Assembly: GCA_947095585.1 (NCBI GenBank)
Contig: OX352761.1
Coordinates: 60,628,832 to 60,692,831, forward strand
DNA from: Nephrocerus scutellatus
Lineage: Eukaryota; Arthropoda; Insecta; Diptera; Pipunculidae
DNA: 64,000 nucleotides
Direction: 5' to 3'
A program made the translations under genes and the position numbers. Of this stretch, positions 45,350 through 58,003 are shown in pieces; positions within the stretch are counted from its first letter, which is position 1; the number at the start of each line of letters is the position of its first letter. The notes below the pieces were generated by a model. It worked only from the letters and a program-made list of their open reading frames with translations. It did no database searches and was not told where the DNA came from.

Positions 45350-46330
45350 TAATCAATCCCAACGGGATCCCGGAAGTTGAAAATATCCGCTAAAGTGCAT
45401 TTTAGGGGCCAAAGGGTTACGGCTTTCGGGCACACCCGTTCAGCCCTTATTGAGCAGACCTCGAAAACCGCAATCTTGTTTGTTGGAAACTCCCCCTTAA
45501 AAAGAGAGGGGCTTCCAAAGTTTTGAGCTCTTTTTATAAAACTGAATATGTGGTTTGATGGATGTTAGGGGGTTAATTGGAATCATATGAAAGGTAATAA
45601 AAATACCTTCCGTCCTATAAATTGGGTCCAATCCAACCACCCTCGACAGAGTTAGAGCCAAAATGAATTTCACATTAAAGTTCAGCAGGGGGCGTGTTTA
45701 AAAGTGGACGGGCCTAAATGTTAGTGTTAACTGAAAGGTGAAAATACTTCTACCCAGCCGTACTTTTTTATGAGCGTAGGCCAGCTTAAACGAAAGTTTG
45801 ATCAAGTTGTACCTGGTGCATGTGGTTGTTTATTCAATTGAGTGAAATATCATATGATTGAGATTGAGTTATTAATAATACCTTTCATTTTATAAAAATT
45901 GGGTTCAATCCAACCCCCCTCGACAGAGTTGTAGCCAAAAAATTACTTTCATATTAAAGTTCAGTAAGGGGCGCGTTTAAAAGTGGGCGGGCTAAATATT
46001 GGTATCAACTGAAAGGTGAAAATTACTTCTGCCAGCCAGGCCAGCTCAAACGGAGGTTTGATAAAGTTGTACCTGGTTCATGTGGTTTTTCATATAATTG
46101 AGTGATATATCATATAATTGAGTTATCTATACAAAGCCATGTGCAAAGTGTATTATAGGGTTTACGCGGTTAGGGCTATCGGACATTGAAAGCCCTTATT
46201 GAGCAGACATAAAAACCGCAATCTTGTTTGGAAGAGGCGCCCCCTTCAGGAGAAAGAGCCTTCCAAATTTTTAAGTAATTTTATGAAAAATTTATTTTTC
46301 TAATTGTTTTGATTGATGTAGGGCGTTAAT
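45350..46330. repeat. Nested R-S-S-R non-coding repeats (copy C)
   Basis: Copy of 18,950-19,960 with a few substitutions. Confidence 0.8.
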
Positions 46331-46664
46331 TGGTATTGTGGTGATTTCTTCGTAAGTGTGTAACATAATTTATTTTATTTTCTTTTTGCATACATTGGCA
46401 AATTTTATAATAATAAAATTTATTGCAAATAAAAATTATGTACAGATTATGTAAAGTTAAAATGTGTTGCCACCTTAATATTTCAAAGTAATAAATCCAA
46501 TGTTAAGCGCGAAACAGGTTAAAACAGCCACAGCAACAGCGGCAGCAATGTTTTATAACTAATGTATTTCAATGATTCAGCACAGATTAGAACAGCATCA
46601 GCGCCGTTAGACCTAAGTCCTAAATTTGCTGTTGCTGTTGCATTGCTGACAACTTTTCAACTAC

Positions 46665-46952
46665 TGCTATATTGCTTTCAACAAAAAAATAAAAATTGCA
46701 ACAACAAACACATTGTTGTGACCAGAAAGTGGTTAAGCGTTAACCAAAAAAAAAATTTTGGTTAAGAATATTTAACCAAATTTTTATTTATAATTCTCAC
46801 CACCAGAGTCGACTTTTAAAAATTATATATGGATAAGTTGGCAAACACATGAAACAAAAAATTTACCAAAATTTGGTTAGTTTTTGCTGTTGCTTTAATC
46901 AGCCGTTAACCACAAAAAATACCTAACTCATTTTGTTGAAAGCAATATAGCA
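46665..46952. mobile_element. MITE-like element (copy C)
   Basis: 288 bp with the same 22-bp TIRs and TAC on both sides. Confidence 0.6.
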
Positions 46953-47002
46953 TACGTTATTCAGGCGCACCAAACTGCAAAACAAAACTGAAGTTGTAAA
47001 CA

Positions 47003-47830
47003 ATGGAAGAAAAATTAATTGAAATGGTAAGGGAGAATTCGTTTCTTTACGACAAAAGGAGAAAAACGTACAAAAATATAGATGTAAAAGAAACAAAGTG
47101 GAGGGAAATTGCCGATAATCTCAGCGTACCAGGTTTGTTGATTGTAATATTCTAAACGTATACAATTGTATTTAACTTTACATATTTCATTTTCTAGTTC
47201 AACAGCCAAAAAAAGGTGGACAACTTTAAGAGACCGGTATATTCGGGGGAAAAAAGAGGTTTCAGCCTAGTGGCAGTGGTGCGCTTTCTCCTATAAAAAC
47301 ATGGAAATTCACAGAGCTCATACGATTTCTAGACGACATTCCTGGATCAAATGAACAGTAAGAAAATCCTGGTTAACAATGTAATTAAATTGATTAATTA
47401 AATATAACATTATTTTAGAACTACTGGCAATTACCATCGTGCTGATGTCATTTCAAATGTTGATGAGCTAAACAATTCAGATCCAGCATTCTCCGAAATG
47501 ATCGAGGTTGATCTTGATGTATTGGATGAAAACTCATACCAATTAGAAGAACCAACCATGAAATCTCCACCCAAATTAAAAGAAACACCAGCAAAAAAAC
47601 GACGCAGCCAGCAGGACGAAAGAAATGCTAAAATTGATTAGGCCCACAAAGAAATGACCGAGGTTTTACAGATGGTAAAACAAAATTTTCAATGATCGAA
47701 TTCTCTGACTTTGTTTTTTTCATCGGCAGCAATCCAAATACAGGAAGCAAATCTGCCTTGCTCTTCCCAGGCTTTTATTAAAAGCGAATTGTCGCGGATA
47801 ATAATGGAAGAGATACAGAAATATGAATAG
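47003..47830 (+). pseudogene. MADF protein gene (copy C)
   Basis: ATG at 47,003, same exon 1. Exon 2 has an extra G before the KKRF position that shifts the frame relative to copy A. The GTAAGA donor of intron 2 is intact. The shared TAG is at 47,639-47,641. Confidence 0.76.
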
Positions 47831-48044
47831 TAATATTAGTTATTTTATTATTATTTTTTTACTCGAAACTGTGAAAATGTTGATTTTGAGTTTTTTTAAT
47901 AGTTTTATATAAAGACTGACAAAGTAAGCAAGGCTGTAATGAAATAAAAAACTTTTGTTATCTTAGTTTAAGTATTTATTAAATATAAAGAAAAAGTATT
48001 TATATTCATTTAAAACTTTTTTTTATTTTTATTGATTGGATGCA

Positions 48045-48500
48045 TTATTGAGGTTTTTGATGGCATATATATTCCGTTAGTGTGTCTCTTAAGGCAAATG
48101 CACTTCGGGTAGCATTGAACCTTGTAATTTAATTCACCAACACTGTTTACGGGGAAATAGCTGGAATCATTCATATTTGCAAAATTATGTAAAACAACAC
48201 CGGCTTTGACTATTTTTTCTGCGTTTTGAGGGAAACAGTTAATCGAATTAAGTAAAACTCTCCATTTAGAAGTCATTATTCCAAAAGTGTTCTCAATTTT
48301 AATACGTGCAGATGAAAGTCTTATGTTGAAAATTTCTTGATATTTTGTAAGATGATGACTATCACGATCCTTTTTAATAGCAAACACTTTTTTGTAGAAC
48401 CCATGCATTTCTCTTTCATTTTTGTCGTATATTTCCCGTGTCCAAAAACGTTTTCTTTTATTTGTATTATTTACAAGATTAATTAGTTTACATTAACACA
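48045..48500 (-). pseudogene. PIF/Harbinger transposase, core deleted (copy C)
   Basis: The N-terminal EMHGFYKKVFAIKKDRDS joins directly to HLTKYQEIFNIRLSS, removing about 0.6 kb including both catalytic Asp segments. The Glu segment RIKIENTFGIM remains. A second deletion removes the LWRKNKSYLPQCKFF stretch. Non-functional. Confidence 0.87.
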
Positions 48501-49142
48501 AAAATGCAATAATAACGACTTATATTTTGCATAAATTGATACGGTACGATCATTTTTATTTTGAATTATATTATGTCCATATGCATATAGAGAAAGAGAA
48601 GTTTTGTTTCGAATCGAAATGTCAAAAATTTACGGTGCTGTTTGTAATGGTGTTTGTTTTCCCAAAGCAGTCTTTCCCTTGGCCAGTGTGTACGCCTAGC
48701 GGATGCGCTAGCTAGCTCGACGGATTAGGGTGGGATCTTGGCCAATTAGCTGCCTGTACCATCATAAATAATTTCCATGCGTACACCTACCCCGCGATAA
48801 AATACGAACCCCCTTATGTCCAGCAACACCCGAACTCAACGATTAAATAATTAGACCTTCTTACTTTCCATTTCGCTTATCGCTTATTTTTATTTTCAAT
48901 TGAACTTAAACTAAACAATTTAGCCGATAGATACCGGCGATTTACACTAATCGAAAAATAATAAATTCTATCATATAGAGCGGTTTAATTCTAAAGTAAG
49001 CATACGAGCATCGTAGCCTACTAAATTTGTAAAGGTAAGTTATTATACAAATCGTCATATAACGCAACGACGTATAATATATAACAATGTTATAGTGATC
49101 TACATTCAACCAGGGGGCCGATTTCGGTCGCAAATGAGTCTA

Positions 49143-50669
49143 GACTCCTGAACAACCGCAAGTTTGTGGTGTAAGTAGATGTTATGTGTAGTGGTACGAC
49201 GTTTTGACGCATGCGCATAATTTGATCTTGCTTTTATGTCTAGAGCAGTGCTGCTGGTTTACATTTTTAGAGCGGAGTATATTATCGGCTTTTTGGAAGT
49301 ATACTGGATTATACGATAAAAATATTTGTAAAAATAGTTCCAACAGAAAACAAAAAAGCCTTTTAAATTATATAAATATTTTGTGATTGATTTTTCGCCC
49401 TTTTTTGCAATTGCACAAAATAAATTATTCCATGCTTATATTCCTGTGTTTCATAATGTCTACACAAGTACGATGATGTACTTATACTTTTATTATTTTA
49501 CTACATTACAACAACTAAATACAAATGCCTTAAATAAAGTACCAAAATATAACAAATAAACCGACGTTTATTTTGTGTATTATATATCCGAAAACAAAAT
49601 CATACAAAGATTTTACAAAAATCAATCGAAAAAAAAAACAACCCATTTTTCATCTAAATTCTCTAATCGCAGAAATTGATATGGGAGCCCCTCGATCCTG
49701 GGCCATTTTTTTTTTATTGTAGGAGAAAATCATCGAAACAGACATTTGACATCAGATGTTAAAATTGAAAATGCTCAGATCATTTCATTCTGAGCACTTA
49801 GAGCACGCTCATACTCTGAGCAAATAAGAAACACGAACATTTATCTTGAGAACTCTTTGACTGCTCTGAACTAATTTATGAAAACGCGAAATGACAGAAT
49901 ATTGCGAAAACTTGTTGTTCTATCTGTAAGTTGATATCGACAACAAAAAACGACATCAATAAAAATAAAATTCAGTAAATAAAAATGTAAGTTGAATTAA
50001 GCATAAAACATTTATGTCTCGTTTCATTAGCAGGGTTCATTTGTGCGTGAGCTAAGATTTCTCTTAAAAACTCGTCGGTTTCTTAGTATATTATATAATA
50101 GTATTTGGCTTTCAATTTGGAAGCAAAGGCATCAATTGAAATAAAATACCAAATTTTGTTATTTGTGTTTTGTTTAATTTTTGACATACATTATTGGTCA
50201 ATATAATTTTTGGGAAATGTAAAAATTCCTTTATAATAATTATTGATAGTTCGGAGAGAAATTTACAGACTTAATAACATGTAATTGTAAAAGAAACCAT
50301 TTTTTTGCTAAAAAATCAAATAAATTTGGTATCGTTTCGATTTAGAATTACTTCATAAAAGTAGTATAATTAGGTTTAAGGTAGTATAATAGTGCGGCTA
50401 ATGAAATAGTAGTATAATACTGCAATTTAGCAGCAGCACTGGTCATAAGCAATTTTGACAGATAAAGACTTTTCACGTAGTCGCCAGCATGTGGCTAGAC
50501 TACTGCATGAGGCAAGAGTGAACCGATTCGGCAATTATGTACAAGATTTTACTACTTTCTGTCATTAAATTTACACTAACCCAAAGAAAGAAAAAACATA
50601 ACACAACAATAAAATTGTATGCTATACACCTCGTACATATACGAAAATAACATCTCACCTTCAGGAGTC
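49143..50669. mobile_element. Element X, right copy (reverse)
   Basis: 1,527 bp between GACTCCTGAA and TTCAGGAGTC, flanked by TA. It lacks the 0.46-kb insert of the left copy. No gene recognised. Confidence 0.5.
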
Positions 50670-50673
50670 TAGA

Positions 50674-51471
50674 TGTTATAGCAGTAGATCCCACATCTCA
50701 TACATTCCAAATAATATGAATAACTTCATATTGTATATATTCAAATTACTCATAATACACAATTACTCATAATACATAATCATTATATTACTCATAATAC
50801 ACATACGCGCAGTCCCAATGGAAAATTTCATTGCTTATCTCTAATTCAAATCTAAGAAGTAAACATGTTTACTTCTTCTAAATTCAAGGACAACCAGATG
50901 TCCAATTGCGCATATATATATTCTTATCTTGTTTACCAATTTCACAATATGATGAAATCATCTTGTTTACCATTTACACATCCTTATCTTGTTTACCAAA
51001 TTCAAAAACATGTTCTAACATGAATAATCATTATCACATTTTGCGATCTAAGAGATCAACATGTTTACTCCGTAAACACAACAACAAGATCAAAGTCAAA
51101 CAGCTCAGAATAGTATTTAAGCAGCATGCAAATACACAACAGAGTAGTTCAATAGAGTTCCAGTTCTCATTCAGTTCATCATCAGTGCAGTTCATTATTA
51201 TTCTTCAGTCAACAAGTTAATCATCCAGTTCTTACACAGTTCATTATTATTCGCCAGTAGTAGTTATTCAGTTACAGTGCTTATTAAATTACAGTTAATC
51301 ATTATCTTAGTTCAGTTCAGTTCAATTATTAATAAGTGAATATTATAAATAAGAGTTGTGTTAAATATAAAGTGTTATAGTTTTGTAAATACTTTTGTAA
51401 AATAAAAACGTTTTCTGAATATATATTTTATTTTTTTTAAAAATATATTCTTTTGAATCGAAAACAAAATT
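50674..51471 (+). repeat. 5' LTR of right gypsy (long variant)
   Basis: 798 bp. It contains the 24-bp palindrome at 50,854-50,877 and three CTTGTTTACC units downstream. Many CAGTTC/TCAGT motifs (51,160-51,330) could include an arthropod initiator. AATAAA near 51,399 is a likely polyadenylation signal. Its variant matches the left copy's 3' LTR. Confidence 0.9.
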
Positions 51472-51488
51472 GGCGCAGTCGGTAGGAT
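51471..51488 (+). promoter_or_regulatory. Primer binding site (right gypsy)
   Basis: TGGCGCAGTCGGTAGGAT, identical to the left copy and sharing its first T with the LTR end. Confidence 0.85.
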
Positions 51489-51789
51489 GCTCTTAGTCAA
51501 TTAAAGACTAACTTTTTTAAAAAAGTTTAAAAGTGCACCACCAAAACAAAAGGTATTCGTTGAATTTAAGAAAGATCTTAAACAACAAATTCCTACAAAA
51601 GTAACATACAAAAAAAAAGTATTTCATAATTTTATTTTATGAACAAATACTTAATGAACTTGCAACAAATATTTCATGATTTTATTTCATAGAAATATTA
51701 ATAACACAACTTATACAAAAAATATATTTCATAATTTTGTTTTATGAAAATATTTTAACACAACTATCTGACATGAAAATTAATAAATA

Positions 51790-52110
51790 AATAATTATAC
51801 AATAAAATAAAGAAGGCGAAATATCATACATCAACAGTGAAATAAAGAAGAAAATTATACAATAAAATAAAGAAGGCGAAACATCATACATCAACAGTGA
51901 AATAAAGAAGAAAATTATACAATAAAATAAAGAAGGCGAAACATCATACATCAACAGTGAAATAAAGAAGAAAATTATACAATAAAATAAAGAAGGCGAA
52001 ACATCAAGCATCAACAGTGAAATAAAAAAGAAAACTATACAATAAAATAAAGAAGGCGAAACATCAAGCATCAACAGTGAAACAAAGAAGAAAACTATAC
52101 AATACAACAT
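51790..52110 (+). repeat. 60-bp tandem repeats in gypsy leader (right, about 5.5 units)
   Basis: Consecutive 60-bp units at 51,841, 51,901, 51,961, 52,021 and 52,081, with a partial unit before. One or two units more than the left copy. 51,489-51,789 and 52,111-52,382 are AT-rich leader with no other signal. Confidence 0.92.
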
Positions 52111-52382
52111 CAGGATCATCAACAAAAATAAAAAGGTTACACAAATTAATTCTAAATTTTTTTTTGAAAAATATTAAATAAAATTACACGTATATTTTAT
52201 TCTGCCTTACATATATATACAATATTTTACTATATTACCTTTCTAAAATAAAAGTGCTTTCTATACACCTAAAGTTAAAAAAAATTAATTTTTTTTTAAA
52301 AACAATACAACTACAATATTTACAAAATATACAATTAAAAGTGCTTTCTAAAGTGAAAATCCATAAATACAAATAAATTAAA

Positions 52383-53504
52383 ATGGCAGTGGAAAATCAA
52401 GGAAATAGTGTGGTAATAAATCCAATCAAATACTTAAATGCACTCCCATATTTTGACGGAAACCCAGACAATTTATTAACCTTTTCAAACTTAGTAGACA
52501 GAATACACCCACTCTTATTAACATACGACGACTTATCCAAATATTTATTTTCTGATATTATTAAAGTAAACTAATTAAAAAAGCCAGGGAAGTCATAGAA
52601 ATAAATACTCAAGCCACTGCATGGAGCGACATTAAAGTTGTTCTACAAAATAACTTCAGTGAAAGACGTAGTCCAGAAGAACTCTACGATGAGTTAAGAG
52701 GCGTAACTTTCAAAAATAATGTATTATGCTTTTATAATGAAATTAAAGACAAATTAAGAAAATTAAATAATAAAACTTTACTAATTTCTGGTCCAGGTGA
52801 AATAGCAAACCAATGTGCATTAAATAATATACGCACAGCATTAACCGTTTTTAAAAGTAAAATACCTGAACCTATGAAAACCGTTTTAATCTGTAGAAAT
52901 CCTGAAAGTCTTGAATCCGCAATCGACATATTAAGTCAAGGAGGTTACGTAGACCAATCTTATAATGAAATAAATCATTATAACAATAGACAAACGCGTA
53001 ACTATAACAATAACAAATACAATAATCAATTCCCTAATCAACAAGTAAATCAAAATAGAAATAGACAATATAATATTAACAGATACGAACAAAATCAAAA
53101 TAGAAACAGACAATTTAACAATAACAGATATGAACAAAATCAAAATAGAAATGAACAATTTAAAAATAATAAATACGAACAAAACCAAAATAGAAACGAA
53201 CAATTTAACAACAATAAGTATGAACAAAATCAGAATAGGAACAGACAATTTAATGACCACAGGTATGATCAAAACCAAAATAGAAATTTTCAATTTAATA
53301 ACAATAGATATAATCAGAATCAGAACAGGTATAGACTATAGATATGACAGTAGACAACGGAACTACAATAGATTTTCAAACGACATTCAAAATAATTTTC
53401 CAAGTGTTCAACAAAATCAAACTGTTAAACCCATGGATGTTAATCAATGTGAAACAAGCGAAAATTTTCACTTACGAGCCTCGGAGGTGACTTACCATAT
53501 ATAA
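52383..53504 (+). pseudogene. Gypsy gag (right), frameshifted
   Basis: ATG at 52,383. One A is missing in the IIKSK codons near 52,565, giving an early stop. The frame resumes to the Asn/Gln/Arg repeat region (52,874-53,341). The C-terminal MDVNQCETSENFHLRASEV is in the neighbouring frame ending 53,504. Otherwise as the left copy. Confidence 0.88.
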
Positions 53505-54226
53505 AAATTAAATCTAACAAAAATCCACTAAAATTTATTATTGACACTGGAGCAACAAATTCAATCATTAATGCAGGTCTCTGTAACCCTAAATGGAAAG
53601 TACCAACAAATAAAATTCAAATTAAAACAATACAAAATAATATAACAAATGTAACCGAAAGAGTATCAGTTCCTCTTTTTAAAGAATTTGGCATTTCTTA
53701 GCAAAAAATCGACTTTTTGGTTTGCGCATTCCATGATAAATATGACGGTTTAATTGGCAATGACATACTGAAACGATTTAACGCTAAATTAGATTATAAA
53801 CAAAATCTATTAGAAATAAATGGCCAAACAATACAAATCTTGTTCCAAAATTCAAAACAGCATACTATACACTTATTAGTGAACCAACAAAAAGGTTTAG
53901 CCTATCTCAAGACGAAGATGTTCTTGGAAGGTGAAGTTATTGCTGATGAAGGAATTTACAATGTTGAAAATCATAAGATTGAAGTTCAAACAAATGTAAA
54001 ATTCTTAGGCCCTATTGAAATTAGACCTAATCAAATCGAACAAGTAACCACTGAAAACTTTTGTATAATAGATGAACTTGAAAATATACCATTGATGAAA
54101 CAACTAAGAACTCAACATTTAAACTTAGAAGAAAAAGCCAAAATTATCAAAAATAATAAATCGATACTCAGATATCTTTTATCAAGAAGATACAAACCTT
54201 ACTTTTACAAATGCAATAAAGCATGA
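53480..54226 (+). pseudogene. Gypsy protease region (right)
   Basis: FIIDTGATNSIIN near 53,538, TAG at 53,699-53,701, then DGLIGNDILKRFN and the linker to 54,226. The stop and the frameshift into RT are the same as in the left copy, so they predate the duplication or were in the parent element. Confidence 0.82.
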
Positions 54227-54257
54227 AATTCGTACAATCGATAATGTACCATTAAAA

Positions 54258-55340
54258 GTGAAATCATATAGGTACCCATATATACATAAAGATGAAGTCA
54301 AACAACAGATTCACGAACTCCTCGAAAATAAAATAACAAGACCCAGTTATTCGCCTTATTCCGCTCCTGTTTGGATCGTACCGAAAAAGGTCGACGCAAG
54401 CGGTAAACAAAAGTGGAGGCTTGTCATAGACTATCGTAAACTTAATGAAGTTACAATAGACGACAAGTACCCTCTGCCAAATATTGATGAAATATTAGAT
54501 AAACTGGGAAGATGCCAGTATTTCACAACCCTTGATTTAGCTAAGGGATTTCATCAAATAGAAATTGAGGAAAAAGATGTTCACAAGACCGCCTTTAATG
54601 TAGAAGGAGGACACTATGAATTCTTACGAATGCCATTTGGACTGAAGACAGCCCCAGCGACATTTCAAAGACTTATGAATAATATCCTTAAGGATCATAT
54701 TAATAAGATCTGTTTAGTATATCTGGATGACATTATCATCTTTTCAACATCGTTACAAGAGCATATAAATTCTATAAATATAATTTTCAATTGTTTAAAA
54801 AAGGCTAATTTAAAAATTCAATTAGACAAATCAGAATTCTTAAAAAAGGAAACAGAATTCCTTGGACATATAGTAACACAAGACGGTATAAAACCAAACC
54901 CCAAAAAAATCGAATGTGTGACAAAATTTCCCATTCCAAAAACGGTAAAACAAATTAAACAATTCCTAGGACTAACTGGTTACTATAGGAAATTTATTAA
55001 AGATTATTCATTGATAGCGAAACCAATGACATTATTTCTAAAAAAGGATGCAAAAATAAACATTTCAGACATAAGATATCAAGAAAGCTTCAACACACTT
55101 AAAAAACTATTAACACACGATCCAATATTAGTATATCCTGACTTTACCAAGAAATTCACACTTACAACAGATGCTAGTAACTATGCGTTAGGCGCAAATT
55201 CTGGTTCTTTACGAATAAAACAAATAAGAATTTTCAACAAACACAGAAAAATAATTTATATCAAATCCTTAGATGCAGAAACCGCATTAACACTTTTGAA
55301 ATCACATTTTAACCCAAAATCTGTAATTGTATCTACATAG
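54258..55340 (+). pseudogene. Gypsy reverse transcriptase, RNase H deleted (right)
   Basis: RT fingers/palm as in the left copy, with YLDD at residues 155-158 (54,720-54,731). After [11 protein letters not shown] it jumps to [11 protein letters not shown]. About 415 bp covering the rest of RNase H and the connection are lost, with a 2-bp CA microhomology at the junction (55,197). The frame is preserved across the deletion up to a stop at 55,340. Confidence 0.9.
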
Positions 55341-56437
55341 AAAATGAAGAATTTCTTAAAACACTAGAAGATGTTTATAAAACGCATTTTGAAGTACAAA
55401 ATCAATTAAAAATAGTCAGAACTGAAATAATGCTAAAAGACATAATAAATGAAGAAGAATTAGCAGAACTCATTAAAGAAGAATATCTTAGAAACAACCA
55501 TAGAGGAATTATAGAGGTTTACAAAGAATTACATTTAAAATATTATAATCCAAAACTTAATATCAGAGTCACTCAATTCATTAATACCTGCGAAATATGC
55601 AACTTAGAAAAGTATGAACGTAAACCAATAAATCATAAATATCAAATAACAGAAACACCCTCAGGTCCCAATGAAATTATTCACGCTGATGTATTCTATA
55701 CACTCGAAAAACAAATTTTCGTTACATCCATCGACAAATTTAGCAAATTCGCACAAGCTATTAAAATTACAGCAAGAACTTGGGCCGAATTCAAAAGAAC
55801 CATTCTTGTTCTACTTTCTACAATAGGACCAATAAATAAAATTATAGTCGACAACGAACTAGGATTCAAAGCTCTTCCACTAAGAGAATTTCTACAGAGC
55901 GAACAAATAGAAATCCACTATACTTCTAATAACAATCACACATCTAATTCAGATGTAGAACGACTACATAATACAATTAATGAACATATAAGATTATTAA
56001 AACATGATCCCAACAAAGACAATGATACAGTTGAAGAAAAAATTTTAAAAATAATACGCTTCTATAACAACACCATTCATTCTACTACAGACAAAAAACC
56101 AATAGATTTTAAAAATGAAACTATAAAAAATGATGAATATAATTTAATTAAAGAAAAAATTCTAAAGAAAAAGCAAATTACTATCGATAAATTAAATACA
56201 GGAAGAGAAGAAGTAGAAATACAACCTGGAACAAATTTTATCAAAGAAACACGTGGTGGAAAAAATCATACAAAGTTTAGGAAACTCAGTACAGAGAAAA
56301 TCGATGAAAATCATATAATTAATAAAGAATCTGGCTTAAAATATTACAAATCACACATAAAGCGTAACAAGAAATTTCAAACAATTGACTCTCCTTCAAT
56401 TCAAGCGAAAAAGAAAATCATTAAAAGGAAACCTTAA
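55341..56437 (+). pseudogene. Gypsy integrase, intact DD35E (right)
   Basis: The 335-residue open frame from 55,430 has the same D87, D141 and E177 triad as the left copy. The upstream sequence from 55,341 (ENEEFLKTLEDVYKTHF) is in frame with it, so the true domain starts earlier. A one-base shift separates it from the RT frame. Confidence 0.88.
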
Positions 56438-56457
56438 CATATTCCTATCTTTTACAG

Positions 56458-58003
56458 ATGAATTCCCAGATCATAATTTTACTATTCTCAACAATACTAT
56501 CTTTAATACATGGACAATCACTTGAAATACATGACTTAAATAACAACCATGGATACATGACAATTAAGAAAAACGATATTAATATTATTGAAAAATTCAA
56601 CAAAATCCTTCATATTATAAATGTTACAGAAATAGAAAATACAATGCATCACATAAACGAAAATATAAACTTAATAAAAATAAAAATCGGTACAACTAAC
56701 CCAATGTTCAACACATTAGTACATAACTATAAACACTTAGAACAAAAAATATACAATCTCAGACCACATTCTAAAAATAAACGAGCACTCATGAATATAT
56801 TAGGCACAGGACTAAAATACCTAGCAGGAACAATGGACTCACAAGATGAGATCGAAATAAAAACACAATTAGAAGCCCTTACCACAAATAATAAAGAATT
56901 AATATCAGAAAGTAATAAACAAGTCTCCTTTAATTCCAAAATCTCTCAACAAATTTAAGACATAACAGACCATATTCAAAAACAACAATTAAACATCACA
57001 CAGTTTTTAAATAACATTAACATATTAAATAAAAACAATTTCAATAAATTACAAGACGAAATAAACTACGTTCAAAACATTTATCAAATCAATTACGACA
57101 TAAATCTTTTTCGACACCATATAGACGACATAGAACAAATCATTTTAACAAGCAAACTAGGCATACTAACTAGAAACATTCTGACAAAAGAAGAACTAAG
57201 ACTAACAGAAGGTATACAAGGTTTTAAAGACACTAAAATAGCCGTAATTTTCGAAAACAGACTTATCATAATAGTCATTAATACCACAATATTCTAACAC
57301 TTCCTATTCCACTGTTATTATCGAACCGATGCCAAATAAAAATAATAAAGCTATATTGCTTGATGAAAGTATTTTTATTATAGATGAGAATAATAAAGTA
57401 TATAACAGAAAGGTTAAAGATAAATTAAAGAAAAACCTACACGAAATAAATGATAACTGTACTTCAAACATTATTAAATTTAAAGAAGCATATTGTCCAA
57501 TGAAAAACTTTACGGGAAATAAAATAAAAGAAATAATACCCGGAATTATTTTGACAAAAAATATAACAAATATATATATTGAACATAATTGTAACAAATT
57601 GAAATTAAACATATCCGGAAGCAAATTAATTAAATTTGAAAATTGTAATGTAATCATAAGAAATAATACATTTATTAATACATACTTTAAAATAGATAGT
57701 GTTATTCTCCCATATTATGTGTCAGAGATAAAAGAAAATAAAACTATAGAAATGATAAAACTAGAAGATTTTCATATCAAAAAAATTGAAACAAACAGAA
57801 AACAAATTGAAGAAATAACTCGGAACAATGCACATAAAATATTTTATCATATACCTTATATTTTAATAATAATCATTATAATTATCGCACTATCAATATA
57901 TAAAATTAATAAGCACAAAAACACCATTAAAATTGTAACTTCGTCGGAGCGTCGGGGTGTTATAGCAGTAGATCCCACATCTCATACATTCCAAATAATA
58001 TGA
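56458..58003 (+). pseudogene. Errantivirus-type env, broken (right)
   Basis: ATG at 56,458, 21 bp after the pol stop, with a hydrophobic signal-peptide-like start (IIILLFSTILSLIHG). A basic KNKR site lies near residue 108, followed by a Gly-rich hydrophobic segment, as in envelope proteins of insect errantiviruses. TAA at 56,956-56,958 stops it, where the left copy has AAA. A frameshift near 57,297 follows. The last frame (57,329-58,003) has potential N-glycosylation sites and a transmembrane run of isoleucines near 57,855-57,900. The product would be a membrane glycoprotein, but no intact frame exists. Confidence 0.85.
57945..57957 (+). promoter_or_regulatory. Polypurine tract (right gypsy)
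   Basis: GGAGCGTCGGGG directly precedes the 3' LTR start TGTTATAG. It is less pure than usual and differs from the G14 run of the left copy. Confidence 0.55.

Larger units (their letters stand above)
45263..49140. mobile_element. Element E, copy C
   Basis: Forward copy of E mirroring copy B. It is about 0.7 kb shorter because the transposase core is deleted. It ends in GCAAATGAGTC followed by TA and element X. Confidence 0.8.

Noticed and set aside
51790..52110. Possible CRISPR array from regular repeats
   Set aside because: Units are contiguous 60-bp tandem repeats without unique spacers, in an insect-type retroelement leader.
51742..52125. Hydrophobic 127-residue minus-strand reading frame with FFFISLLM repeats, and its left counterpart at 30,335-30,604
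   Set aside because: It is the antisense of the 60-bp gypsy leader repeat; the repetitiveness follows from the 60-bp period.
52931..53293. Hydrophobic 120-residue frame (Ile/Val/Leu-rich), also at 29,109-29,471
   Set aside because: Antisense of the Asn/Gln-rich gag repeats; a shadow frame.
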